Positions 22,105-30,762 of a DNA stretch of 34,992 nt are shown here, one piece after another. Under the pieces are notes generated by a model. It was not told where the DNA came from. It saw only the letters and a list, made by a program, of their open reading frames with translations, and did not search any database. A program made the translations under genes and the position numbers. Each line of letters begins with the position of its first letter. Position 1 is the first letter of the stretch. Origin of the DNA: Eubacteriaceae bacterium (GTDB lineage Bacteria; Bacillota; Clostridia; Eubacteriales; Garciellaceae); assembly GCA_012838085.1 (NCBI GenBank), contig DUPX01000073.1, forward strand, positions 1-34,992, written 5' to 3'.

Positions 22105-23571
22105 TTACCTCCCTCTAGTTTTCCATCTATATATTAGCCCTAATGTTTGAACAGCCACCAGTGGTGTCATAGCTACCATAGCAATTATTCCAAATCCATC
22201 TATAAGAAGATTTGCAGTGGGAATAGCATTGGTAGCCCCCTGAGCAAATGCTAATACAAAAGTAGCAGTCATAGGTCCAGATGCAACCCCTCCAGAATCA
22301 TATGCAATTCCTACGAAAATAGAAGGGACAAAAAAACTAAATAATGCACCTAAGGCAAAGCCCGGTAGTAAAAAGTGCCAAAGTTTTAAATTAGGTATCA
22401 TAATCCTTAACATAGAAAAGGCCATAGCAAAAGCAATACCAACAGATAAAGTTAATAATATTACCTTTCGCTTTATATGTCCTGATGTTACCTCTTCAAC
22501 CTGTTCCGTCAAAACATAGACAGCCGGTTCAGCAATAACAATCACCATACCCAATAGAAATCCAATGGCAGGCAATACCCATTTTGCCTCTAAGGCTGCA
22601 ATACCCTGTCCCATTTCCCTACCTACTTCCATAAAGCCAGCATTTACACCTAGCATAAATATAGATAATCCTATATATGTATATAGCATACCCTTTAGTA
22701 TTTTATTTCTACTGCCTTTTTTTAATTTAAATGAAAAATAGTTAAATATTATAAATAATATTAATAAGGGGGCCAAGGTTATTATTGATTCCAAAAGTAT
22801 TTTAGGTAATAAATCCAGATAAGGGCCTATAATTCCCGTATGGTTTTTAAATGCTTCCATGTGACCTTCTAGCTTTACTTTGCCCTTTATAATATTTAAA
22901 AGCATTAGTGCAATAATGGGACCTCCAGAAGCAAAACCCACAAGACCAAAGCTATCTTCTTCGGAACTTTTTCCGCCCTTTAATTGGGATACACCTAAAC
23001 CTAATGCTAGAATAAATGGGGTAGTTATGGCACCTGTGGTAGCACCTGAAGCATCCACAGAAAATGCTAAAAACTCTTCAGATACCATTATTCCCAATAC
23101 TAAGATTAGGGTATAAATAGTGGCATAGGATCTATTTAGGGGGATTCCTAATAATATTCTGATTAATCCATATGCTACAAGTATTCCTACTCCTACTGAT
23201 ACAACAATTAAGACTAGTGGTCCTGATATAATCCCACCAGTAGCCACATTTATTTGTTTGGCTAATATTTGTATATCTGGTTCTGCCACATTTATAAAAA
23301 ACCCTAATATAAAACCTAGCAGTAAAACAAAGCTATACTTGTTTGTTTTAGCGATGCTTTCACCCATTAGGTTGCCTATAGGGGTTATACCAATATGAAC
23401 CCCCATTAAAAAAATTGACAGCCCAATTGTTACTAACATAGCACCGATAATAAAACGAGCTAGCATTTCTATCTCAATGGGAACTAATGAAAAGCTAAGT
23501 ATAATAACTAATATTGTTATAGGTAATACTGAAAATAGTATATCTTTAAATGTTTTTGTTAGTAAGTTCAA
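22105..23571 (-). CDS. DUF1538 membrane protein
   Basis: 488 residues with about twelve or more membrane segments, built from two homologous halves. LSIFLMGVHIG (51-61) repeats as LSIFMLGVNAG (302-312). NVAEPDIQ (94-101) repeats as VIAEPAVY (345-352), and DASGATTGAITTPF (173-186) as DSGGVASGPMTATF (425-438). This two-fold repeat is typical of transporters. The DUF1538 family has no established substrate. It is paired with a PII-like protein. The start is TTG with AAGGGG 7 bases upstream. A transporter of ammonium-like, anionic or metal substrates is possible but cannot be chosen. Confidence 0.88.
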   Translation of the reverse strand: MNLLTKTFKDILFSVLPITILVIILSFSLVPIEIEMLARFIIGAMLVTIGLSIFLMGVHIGITPIGNLMGESIAKTNKYSFVLLLGFILGFFINVAEPDIQILAKQINVATGGIISGPLVLIVVSVGVGILVAYGLIRILLGIPLNRSYATIYTLILVLGIMVSEEFLAFSVDASGATTGAITTPFILALGLGVSQLKGGKSSEEDSFGLVGFASGGPIIALMLLNIIKGKVKLEGHMEAFKNHTGIIGPYLDLLPKILLESIITLAPLLILFIIFNYFSFKLKKGSRNKILKGMLYTYIGLSIFMLGVNAGFMEVGREMGQGIAALEAKWVLPAIGFLLGMVIVIAEPAVYVLTEQVEEVTSGHIKRKVILLTLSVGIAFAMAFSMLRIMIPNLKLWHFLLPGFALGALFSFFVPSIFVGIAYDSGGVASGPMTATFVLAFAQGATNAIPTANLLIDGFGIIAMVAMTPLVAVQTLGLIYRWKTRGR

Positions 23572-23679
23572 ATAAAAACCCCTTCCAATATTTAGTTTTT
23601 ACCTTAGAGGTTTGCCTATTTTATATTATAAAGTAAGCTAAAGAAAATAGATAGAATTATTTGTAAAATGATAAATATT

Positions 23680-24894
23680 TTACCCTTTAAAATTATAAAG
23701 AGGTTTTAAAATATCTATAATTTCTACTGTTTCACCAAGACTATCTAATATTTCCTCCATAGATTTATAGGCAAAGGGGGCTTCATCTAAGGTACTTTTA
23801 TTTATGGAGGTGGTATAAATTCCCTCCATAGCCTTTTTAAATTCCTTTAAATTTAATCTTTCCCTAGCTTGATTCCGACTCATTACCCTCCCTGCTCCAT
23901 GGGGTGCAGAATAATTCCAATCAGGATTTCCTTTTCCTATAGCCAGAATAGAGCCATCTCTCATATTAATGGGTATAAGTACCTTCTCCCCTTCATAAGC
24001 AGATATAGCACCCTTTCTAATAATATTATCCTTAAAGTTTATATAGTTATGAATGGTTTCAAAATAGGGATATTCTTCTATTACCTTATTAAAAAGACTA
24101 TTTATAATTATCTCCCCCATCACCACTCTATTAGTGCTGGCATAGTCTTGACATATCTTCATATCCTGAAGATACATTTCTCTATATTTTCCTGTTAGAA
24201 AACATAGGTCCTTTGGATAATTTGGCTTTAAATTCTTATACTCCCTTTCTAATTCCTTAAGGGCCTTTTTAATTTCTTTCTTTCTTCCTGTTTCTTTATA
24301 ATGGGAAATTATCTTCTGCTTTTTCTCATAATAGTCCTGATTCCCTTTGGCTAAATCTATTGCCATCTTTTGATAGTGGTCTGCTACCTGTTTCCCAAGA
24401 TTTCTACTGCCGGAATGAATTATTAGAAATTTATTTTTCTTAGAATCCTCCCCTATCTCAATAAAGTGATTGCCCCCTCCCAGGGTACCTATACTCTTTT
24501 CAAATCTCTTAGTATCCTTTAAATCTCTAAAGCAATATAAGTCCTGTAATCTAGGATATTTATATTTTCTTTCTTCATGAATCCTAAAGCCAGAAGGTAT
24601 CTTGTTATGGATAATCTTATCTAGAGTGGAGTAGTCTATTTCAATGGCACCTAATTCCACCACTAACATTCCACAGCCTATATCCACCCCTACAATATTT
24701 GGAATTACCTTATCTCCCATATCTGCTGTAAAGCCTATAACACAACCCATACCCTGGTGAACATCTGGCATAATGCGCACCTGGGCTCCCTCTATAAAGT
24801 CCTGATCTAAAAGCTCAATGATTTGATCCTTTGCTCCCGGCTCTAAATTCTCTGTAAAAACTTTTGCCATACCATATTTGCCCCTTAATTCCAT
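23680..24894 (-). CDS. rtcB: RtcB-type RNA ligase
   Basis: It joins RNA 2',3'-cyclic phosphate or 3'-phosphate ends to 5'-OH ends using GTP and manganese. The metal and guanylylation motifs are in order: D71 and C74 in GVDIGCGM, H143 in GGGNHFIEIG, H160 in IIHSGSRNLGKQ, H282 in ETIHNYIN and the guanylated histidine H332 in SAPHGAGRVMSR. The 404-residue length matches bacterial RtcB. GGAGG precedes the ATG. No rtcA or archease gene is adjacent, and it appears monocistronic. In bacteria RtcB usually repairs cleaved tRNA or rRNA. Confidence 0.95.
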   Translation of the reverse strand: MELRGKYGMAKVFTENLEPGAKDQIIELLDQDFIEGAQVRIMPDVHQGMGCVIGFTADMGDKVIPNIVGVDIGCGMLVVELGAIEIDYSTLDKIIHNKIPSGFRIHEERKYKYPRLQDLYCFRDLKDTKRFEKSIGTLGGGNHFIEIGEDSKKNKFLIIHSGSRNLGKQVADHYQKMAIDLAKGNQDYYEKKQKIISHYKETGRKKEIKKALKELEREYKNLKPNYPKDLCFLTGKYREMYLQDMKICQDYASTNRVVMGEIIINSLFNKVIEEYPYFETIHNYINFKDNIIRKGAISAYEGEKVLIPINMRDGSILAIGKGNPDWNYSAPHGAGRVMSRNQARERLNLKEFKKAMEGIYTTSINKSTLDEAPFAYKSMEEILDSLGETVEIIDILKPLYNFKG

Positions 24895-24966
24895 TAAATC
24901 CTCCTATCTTTATCTCTTATATTTCCATACCTTTTTCACTATAGACCATCTTATTAAACTGAGGAT

Positions 24967-25000
24967 AAAAAAAGGGGATTAGTATGTCTACCTCTCCCCT
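24967..25000 (-). terminator. Terminator after ilvE
   Basis: On the minus strand AGGGGA (24995-25000) pairs with TCCCCT (24973-24978) around a loop of 16 bases, and seven Ts follow. It lies just beyond the ilvE stop and ahead of rtcB. Confidence 0.55.
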
Positions 25001-25008
25001 AGCTCTTC

Positions 25009-26070
25009 TTATAGCTTTGTTATCCAATTATGTTTATCTTCTATAGTCCCATCCTGTATTCCAGTAATAAGGTCATATATCTTTTGTGAATATTCTCCTA
25101 TTTCAAAATTGTTAATAATAATATCATTACCCTTCCAGCCTAGTTGACCAATGGGAGATATTACTGCTGCAGTACCGGTGGCAAAGGCTTCCGTTAACCT
25201 ACCCTCTTGGTGCCACTGGAATACCTGCTCTATAGTAAATTTTTCTTCTACTACCTCTACTCCCATTTCTTTAAATAGAGTAATGGCTGAATCTCTGGTA
25301 ATTCCGGCCAAAATACTACCAGCTAGTGGAGCAGTATATACCTTTCCATCCACAACAAACATGGCATTGCTGGTACCAACCTCCTCCACATATTTCCTTT
25401 CCTTTCCGTCTAGCCATAGGACTTGAGAATAACCTTTTTGGGCAGCTTCTAATTGGGCCCTTAAACTGGCTGCATAATTTCCTCCTGTTTTTGCTGTTCC
25501 CAATCCTCCTACCACTGCACGAACATATTTGTCTTCCACATATATCTTGGTGGGTTGAATACCCTCTTTATAATAGGAACCTACAGGGGAAAGAATGATA
25601 ATAAACATATATTTGGAGGAAGGCTTAACTCCAAGGGATGGTTCAGTAGCTATTACAAAGGGCCTTATATAAAGAGAGGTACCCTTTGCCCTGGGAACCC
25701 AATCCCTGTCCACATCTACTACAGTCTTTATAGCCTCTATAATCATTTCTTCTTCAATGTAAGGAATACAAACTTGTTCATCGGATATATTCAATCTTTT
25801 AGCATTTTCCTCCACCCTAAATAATTGAATAGTACCATCTTTAGTTCTATAGGCCTTAAGCCCTTCAAAGGTTTCTTGCCCATAGTGAAGCACCATAGCT
25901 GAAGGATCTAATTCTAATGGCCCGTAAGGTACTACCCTAGGATCAAACCAACCCTTTCCCTCTTCATAGTTCATAATAAACATATGATCTGTGAAGTTCT
26001 GGCCAAATACCAATTTGCTTTCATCAGGTTTTACTTTTGGATTTTTAGTTCTATTGATAGAAATATTCAT
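25009..26070 (-). CDS. ilvE: Branched-chain amino acid aminotransferase
   Basis: A class IV PLP aminotransferase of the longer, eukaryote-like form (353 residues). It has LHYGQETFEGLKAYR (61-75), SLYIRPFVIATEP near 132-144, the PLP lysine K194 in GTAKTGGNYA, and EEVGTSNAMF. It interconverts leucine, isoleucine and valine with their keto acids and could also act on 4-methylthio-2-oxobutyrate. AAGGGGTG precedes the ATG. It follows the nucleoside phosphorylase gene by 68 bases, but has its own consensus promoter in that gap and is not necessarily part of that operon. Confidence 0.95.
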   Translation of the reverse strand: MNISINRTKNPKVKPDESKLVFGQNFTDHMFIMNYEEGKGWFDPRVVPYGPLELDPSAMVLHYGQETFEGLKAYRTKDGTIQLFRVEENAKRLNISDEQVCIPYIEEEMIIEAIKTVVDVDRDWVPRAKGTSLYIRPFVIATEPSLGVKPSSKYMFIIILSPVGSYYKEGIQPTKIYVEDKYVRAVVGGLGTAKTGGNYAASLRAQLEAAQKGYSQVLWLDGKERKYVEEVGTSNAMFVVDGKVYTAPLAGSILAGITRDSAITLFKEMGVEVVEEKFTIEQVFQWHQEGRLTEAFATGTAAVISPIGQLGWKGNDIIINNFEIGEYSQKIYDLITGIQDGTIEDKHNWITKL

Positions 26071-26100
26071 ATTGCACCCCTTCTCAATATTGTTTTTAAA

Positions 26101-26129
26101 ATTATATACTAATATTAGGGAGTATTCAA
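26101..26129 (-). promoter_or_regulatory. ilvE promoter
   Basis: On the minus strand TTGAAT (26124-26129), 17 bases, then a perfect TATAAT (26101-26106). It lies between the phosphorylase stop and ilvE, 30 bases before the ilvE ATG, so ilvE can be expressed on its own. Confidence 0.75.
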
Positions 26130-26138
26130 TAGATAGTA

Positions 26139-26903
26139 TTAAAGCTCTATTATCGAACGATCACAATTACAATTGTTTTGGTCCAATCCTTCTTTAAAAA
26201 TCCTTAAGAAAACATCGGTTATCTGTTCTCGATTTCTGTCCATTGCCCCTTGGATATCATGGAGTTGAATTTCTCCCCTAATGCCAGTACACCAATTAGT
26301 AATAATGGCTATGGTAGAATAGCACATCCCTAATTCCTTTGCCAATACCACCTCTGGAATGCTGGTCATTCCCACCACATCCCCACCTAGACTTCTATAC
26401 ATCTTTATTTCACTGGCAGATTCAAACCTAGGGCCTTCTACACATACATAAACAGCATTACCTTTAATATCCAATCCTTTACTCTTAGCCATAATAGAAA
26501 ATCTATCCCTTAAGTTTTTACAATAGGGATCCCCCATATCCACATGTTTTACTGGCTCCTTCCCTCCTTCAAAGAAAGTTAGTGGCCTTATCTTGGTAAA
26601 ATCTAAGAAATCCTTTACTATTACAATATCTCCAGGGGCATATTTTTCATTACAGGAACCCACTGCAGCTGTGGCATAAATATAGTGGACACCAATATCT
26701 TTTAGTGCCATTATATTAGCCCTATAATTTATCAAGTGGGGTGGCACTGAATGACCTCTCCCATGGCGGGCTAAGAATACTACTTCTTCTCCCTCTATAT
26801 TTACTATATCTAATTCTACTTCCCCATATTTTGTAGACACTTTTTCTTCTCTTTTATTATATCCTGTACTATAGACTCCAGTACCACCTATAATTGCTTT
26901 CAT
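26139..26903 (-). CDS. mtnP: Methylthioadenosine/methylthioinosine phosphorylase family protein
   Basis: A purine nucleoside phosphorylase-fold enzyme of 254 residues. It has the N-terminal IIGGTGVYS, phosphate-binding RHGRGHSVPPHLINYRANI, and the VEGPRFESASEI and GMTSIPEVVLAKE motifs of the MTAP/MTIP group. It cleaves a 5'-methylthio- or deoxy-nucleoside with phosphate to base and sugar-1-phosphate. Where human MTAP has Asp220-Tyr-Asp222 to read the 6-amino group, this protein has N203-W-C205. That resembles 6-oxopurine enzymes and points to methylthioinosine or inosine. It is 27 bases after mtnA and last in the salvage operon. AGGAGG precedes the ATG. Confidence 0.88.
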   Translation of the reverse strand: MKAIIGGTGVYSTGYNKREEKVSTKYGEVELDIVNIEGEEVVFLARHGRGHSVPPHLINYRANIMALKDIGVHYIYATAAVGSCNEKYAPGDIVIVKDFLDFTKIRPLTFFEGGKEPVKHVDMGDPYCKNLRDRFSIMAKSKGLDIKGNAVYVCVEGPRFESASEIKMYRSLGGDVVGMTSIPEVVLAKELGMCYSTIAIITNWCTGIRGEIQLHDIQGAMDRNREQITDVFLRIFKEGLDQNNCNCDRSIIEL

Positions 26904-26930
26904 TATTGGCGCCTCCTTTACCCCATATCC

Positions 26931-27968
26931 CTATCTCCACTTCATAATATTCTCTTTGTAGGGTGCTTTAATAATTCCCTTTTCGGTAATTATCCCTGTA
27001 ATATTCTCCCAGGGGGTTACATCAAAGGCTGGATTATAAACCTCTATTCCTTCAGGAGCGATCACAATTCCCTCTATATGGGTTACCTCTGTTGAATTTC
27101 TTTCTTCTATTTCTATCTCTTTTCCTGACTTCATTCCAAAATCTATTGTAGTGGTAGGTGCAACAATATAAAAAGGCACATTATATTCCTTAGCTATTAC
27201 TGACAGCATAAAGGTACCTATTTTATTGGCTGTATCTCCATTAGAAGCTATTCTATCTGCCCCTACTAATATTACATCTATCTTTCCATCTCGAATTAAG
27301 GTAGCTGCCACATTATCTGCTATAAGTTTTGAAGGGATTTTTTCTTGAACTAGCTCCCAAGCAGTTAGCCTACTCCCCTGTAGCCTAGGTCGGGTCTCAT
27401 CTGCATAGACAAAGATTTTTTTCCCTGTATAATGGGCTTCCCTAACCACCCCTAAGGCAGTACCATATCCTACTGTAGCTAAGGCTCCTGTATTGCAATG
27501 GGTTAAAATAGTGGCCCCCTCTTTTATAATCTGGTTGCCATGCTTAGCCATTGCCTTATTAGTCTCTAGATCCTCTTTATAGATTAAATCCGCCTCTTCC
27601 CTAATCTTCTGATAAATTTCTTCTATAGTTAACTCTTTATTTTCTTCTATTATATTCCTCATACGGCCTATTGCCCACATTAGGTTTACTGCTGTTGGCC
27701 TGGAGACATTTAGCTCATCTAAGGCCTTGTCCATTTTCTTGAAAAAATCTTTCCTATCTTCCTTTAGAAATTCCTTTGCAGCAAGTACTACCCCATAGGC
27801 AGCAGTGGCACCTATAGCCGGTGCTCCCCTAACTACCATATCATTAATTGCATAATCCACTTCCCTATAATCCCTGCATTTAAATATCTCATAACTAGTA
27901 GGAAGCCTCCTTTGATCTATAAGATAAAGTATGTCATTTTTAAATTCTATGGTTTTAATTTTCTTCAT
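26931..27968 (-). CDS. mtnA: S-methyl-5-thioribose-1-phosphate isomerase
   Basis: An eIF2B-like isomerase that turns methylthioribose-1-phosphate (or 5-deoxyribose-1-phosphate) into the ribulose-1-phosphate. Key residues are visible: RGAPAIGATAAYG (48-59), catalytic C158 in LTHCNTGALAT and D238 in LVGADRIASNGDTANKIGT. The 345-residue length is normal and separates it from the e2b2/R15P isomerase groups. AGGTGAG precedes the ATG. It overlaps the aldolase gene by 14 bases. None of mtnK, mtnW, mtnX or mtnD is present, so the classical methionine salvage pathway is not encoded here. Confidence 0.95.
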   Translation of the reverse strand: MKKIKTIEFKNDILYLIDQRRLPTSYEIFKCRDYREVDYAINDMVVRGAPAIGATAAYGVVLAAKEFLKEDRKDFFKKMDKALDELNVSRPTAVNLMWAIGRMRNIIEENKELTIEEIYQKIREEADLIYKEDLETNKAMAKHGNQIIKEGATILTHCNTGALATVGYGTALGVVREAHYTGKKIFVYADETRPRLQGSRLTAWELVQEKIPSKLIADNVAATLIRDGKIDVILVGADRIASNGDTANKIGTFMLSVIAKEYNVPFYIVAPTTTIDFGMKSGKEIEIEERNSTEVTHIEGIVIAPEGIEVYNPAFDVTPWENITGIITEKGIIKAPYKENIMKWR

Positions 27969-28614
27969 TATTTCTCACCTGTCCATAAGTTTTGAATTTT
28001 TCTAACATAAGTTTCATCTCATCTTCTGGCAATATCACTGGGTCCCCAATGGATCTACTTCTATAGTAAAGCTCTGCACAATATTCTATTTCTTCAGTTA
28101 TATTAAAGGCCCTTGCTAAATCCTTTCCTCCTGCTAATAATCCATGGTTGGCCAATAGTACAGCATATCTATCTTTCATGGCCTCAAAGGCATTTTCTGC
28201 CAGGTCTTTAGTGCCGAAGGTAGCATATTTCGCACATCTAACATCTAGTCCGGCAAAAGCAACTAAATAATGAAGGGCAGGTAAGGTGATATTAAGGCAA
28301 GATAAGGTGGTGGCAAAGACTGTGTGGGTATGGATTATTCCATTTATGTCCTTCCTATTTTTATAAAATATCCTGTGAAGTTCCAACTCTGATGAGGGCT
28401 TTTTCTCCCCTTCTACTATATTTCCATCCAAATCTATTACTACCACATCTTTTGGTTCTATCTCAAAATAATCTATACCAGAGGGGGAAATGACAAAGAG
28501 TTCTTTCTGTCTATTATAAATACTTAAATTACCCCCTGTCCCCTTAGTTAAGCCAGAGGTGATTAACTTCTTTCCGTACTCTACTATCTCTTTTCTTTCT
28601 TCTAATAATAACAT
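27955..28614 (-). CDS. Class II aldolase (fuculose-1-phosphate aldolase type), likely methylthioribulose-1-phosphate aldolase
   Basis: 219 residues of the AraD/FucA class II aldolase family. Zinc ligands are H95 and H97 in IIHTHTVFATT and H157 in LLANHGLLAGG. The catalytic acid is E76 in KPSSELELH. It is too divergent in context for MtnB dehydratase, which would need mtnX or mtnD partners. Overlap with mtnA and the nearby phosphorylase match the DHAP shunt, in which such aldolases (Ald2) split 5-(methylthio)- or 5-deoxyribulose-1-phosphate into DHAP and (methylthio)acetaldehyde or acetaldehyde. The family is firm and the substrate is inferred from neighbours. Confidence 0.88.
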   Translation of the reverse strand: MLLLEERKEIVEYGKKLITSGLTKGTGGNLSIYNRQKELFVISPSGIDYFEIEPKDVVVIDLDGNIVEGEKKPSSELELHRIFYKNRKDINGIIHTHTVFATTLSCLNITLPALHYLVAFAGLDVRCAKYATFGTKDLAENAFEAMKDRYAVLLANHGLLAGGKDLARAFNITEEIEYCAELYYRSRSIGDPVILPEDEMKLMLEKFKTYGQVRNNEEN

Positions 28615-28657
28615 ATAACCACTTCCTTGTATTAATGTGTCTTACCCTTTAGCTAAG

Positions 28658-29617
28658 TTACCTCTTTCCCTTATCGTATATTTCTCCTAATGCCCTTGGC
28701 GGGTGATTGGCCTTAGAAAAGAATATTAGCAATAATAATGTTAGTACATAAGGTAGTATCATTATTAAATCTGAAAAGGTACTAGGCATTTTTAATAGTT
28801 GGGCAATATAATATCCTCCTGATCTTGCAAATCCAAATAATAAACAAGCTCCAAAAGTAGGTAGTACCTTCCAATTGCCAAAGATCAATGCGGCAATTGC
28901 CAAGTAGCCATAACCCATATATATGGCAGGGGAAAAGTTAGTAGATATGGAATAGGCAAAGGATATTCCCCCCAGACCTGATAATGCCCCAGAAATCATT
29001 ACTGCTAAATACTGGATTCTTGATACTTCCACACCAGCTGCATCTACTGAATGGGGATTATCTCCACAGGCCCTTAGCCGTAAACCAAACCTAGTTTTAT
29101 TCAAGACATAGGCAGCAAAAACTGCAATAATTAAAATCACCACTTGAAAGGGATAGATATTTTTAAAAGCTGCCCCTACTATTGGAATCTTTGCTAAAAA
29201 CTCTATGGTAAATCTATTGGAGGTACCTATGCGAAACTTATCTGACATTGCTCCAAAGACAATGCTATTTATTTGAGTAGTTAAAAATATTGTTAGTGCC
29301 ATAGAAAGGATATTTATTACTACCCCACTAATAACCTGATTTGCCTTAAACTTTATACATAATAATCCATGGAGGGTGGAAAACAACATTCCTCCAAACA
29401 TGGATAGTAATAAGGCTAGATAAAATAATTTTTGAAGGGGAATATCAAAAAAATGGCCTACTAAAATTATGGACAGAGAACCAAAAAATGCCCCAAAACC
29501 TTGCAGACCTTCGATAGCAAGATTAATAATCCCACTTCTCTCACTGTATATTCCCCCTATTGCCATAATAAAAAGGGGTAAGCCAAAGGATAGACCATCA
29601 ATAATAATAGTTTCCAT
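28658..29617 (-). CDS. Nucleoside ABC importer, permease 2
   Basis: 319 residues of the BPD_transp_2 (LivM/RbsC-like) family with about eight to ten membrane segments. It has the GIYSERSGIINLAIEGLQG start motif and AGVEVSRIQYLAVMISGALSGLGG, both typical of the NupQ/YufQ partner in BMP-linked nucleoside transporters. Its ATG overlaps the stop of permease 1 by one base, so the two are translationally coupled. The aldolase gene follows 43 bases later, which links import directly to catabolism. Confidence 0.93.
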   Translation of the reverse strand: METIIIDGLSFGLPLFIMAIGGIYSERSGIINLAIEGLQGFGAFFGSLSIILVGHFFDIPLQKLFYLALLLSMFGGMLFSTLHGLLCIKFKANQVISGVVINILSMALTIFLTTQINSIVFGAMSDKFRIGTSNRFTIEFLAKIPIVGAAFKNIYPFQVVILIIAVFAAYVLNKTRFGLRLRACGDNPHSVDAAGVEVSRIQYLAVMISGALSGLGGISFAYSISTNFSPAIYMGYGYLAIAALIFGNWKVLPTFGACLLFGFARSGGYYIAQLLKMPSTFSDLIMILPYVLTLLLLIFFSKANHPPRALGEIYDKGKR

Positions 29618-30762
29618 TATTTTATCTCCTTTCTGGCCTTATATTCTAAATTATCCTTTTTACTTTGAATTTTATGTTGAACATACACACTACAGGCACT
29701 AAAAAGTAATATTAAGGCAGTAATAACTGAAGCTATCTCTTGCCGTACCCCTGCCTTTGAACTCATATAGGTGCTCCCCTTATCAATGATAGATATAATA
29801 AAGGAGGCGGCAATAATTCCATAGGAATGTAAATTCCCTAAAAGGGCAACTGCTATTGCATCAAAACCCATACTGGGCAACACCCTTGGTTGAATAGATG
29901 CAAAATATCCTAAATAATAGGTTACCCCTGCCAAACCGGCAAAGGCTCCGGAAATCAGCATAGTCAACACCCTAGTTCTACCTACATTTATACCGGCGTA
30001 ATTAGCCCCCTTATGATTAGCTCCTACAGCCTTTATCTCAAAACCTAAGCGGGACTTGTCCAAAAATACCTTTACAGCAATTGCCAATATAATAGCTATA
30101 ATAAACCCTATTGATAAGTCCATCTTTAAATTAAACATTTGCACATTAACTAGGGTTAATCTAGATGCATCACTTATATATTTAGACTGCCTAGACACCG
30201 GATCAATGTAATATCCATGGATAAAAAAACTAAAAACATATTGAATTATATAATTAAACATTATGGAAGAAACCACTTCATTGATATTAAATTTATGTTT
30301 TAATAGGCCAATTAAACCTCCTATGATAGCCCCGCCGATTATTCCAACAATCAATACTAGAGGTTTTGCAATAGCCCAGTCAAGACCACTGTATCCCACT
30401 AATATGGTGGCAAAAAACCCTCCAAATAACATTTGACCGGAAACTCCTATATTAAATAGCCCTCCTTTTAATGCTATGGCTACAGATAGGGAAGCAAAAA
30501 TCATAGGGGTCATATAATTTAATAAGGATAAAAAATCCGTTAACATACTTTTATGACCTCCATAAGCTGGTTTTGGCGCAAGACCAGAGCCCTGGAGTAA
30601 GTTGTAAAAGGCTAGAAAAGGATTTTTCCCTAAAAATATAATAATGATAGCGGCCACTATAAAACTTAATAATATTAAAAATACCGGTATAGTAACCAAA
30701 TACCACTCCTCTTTGCCAAATATCTTTAAGAAAGCTTTATTCATCTTAGCCCTAATCATCAT
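29617..30762 (-). CDS. Nucleoside ABC importer, permease 1
   Basis: 381 residues of the NupP/YufP branch of BPD_transp_2 permeases. It has a long N-terminal segment, a family-typical loop with GSGLAPKPAYGGHKSMLTD, then ALKGGLFNIGVSGQMLFGG and AGINVGRTRVLTMLISGAFAGLAG. It probably forms a heterodimer with the next permease. The start overlaps the ATPase gene by 11 bases; two adjacent ATGs (30762 and 30759) are possible starts. Confidence 0.93.
   Translation of the reverse strand: MMIRAKMNKAFLKIFGKEEWYLVTIPVFLILLSFIVAAIIIIFLGKNPFLAFYNLLQGSGLAPKPAYGGHKSMLTDFLSLLNYMTPMIFASLSVAIALKGGLFNIGVSGQMLFGGFFATILVGYSGLDWAIAKPLVLIVGIIGGAIIGGLIGLLKHKFNINEVVSSIMFNYIIQYVFSFFIHGYYIDPVSRQSKYISDASRLTLVNVQMFNLKMDLSIGFIIAIILAIAVKVFLDKSRLGFEIKAVGANHKGANYAGINVGRTRVLTMLISGAFAGLAGVTYYLGYFASIQPRVLPSMGFDAIAVALLGNLHSYGIIAASFIISIIDKGSTYMSSKAGVRQEIASVITALILLFSACSVYVQHKIQSKKDNLEYKARKEIK

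Noticed and set aside
25009-28614. Full methionine salvage pathway with ilvE as the final transaminase
   Set aside because: mtnK, mtnW/X or mtnBCD are absent, and ilvE has its own consensus promoter and terminator. The DHAP shunt explains the aldolase better.
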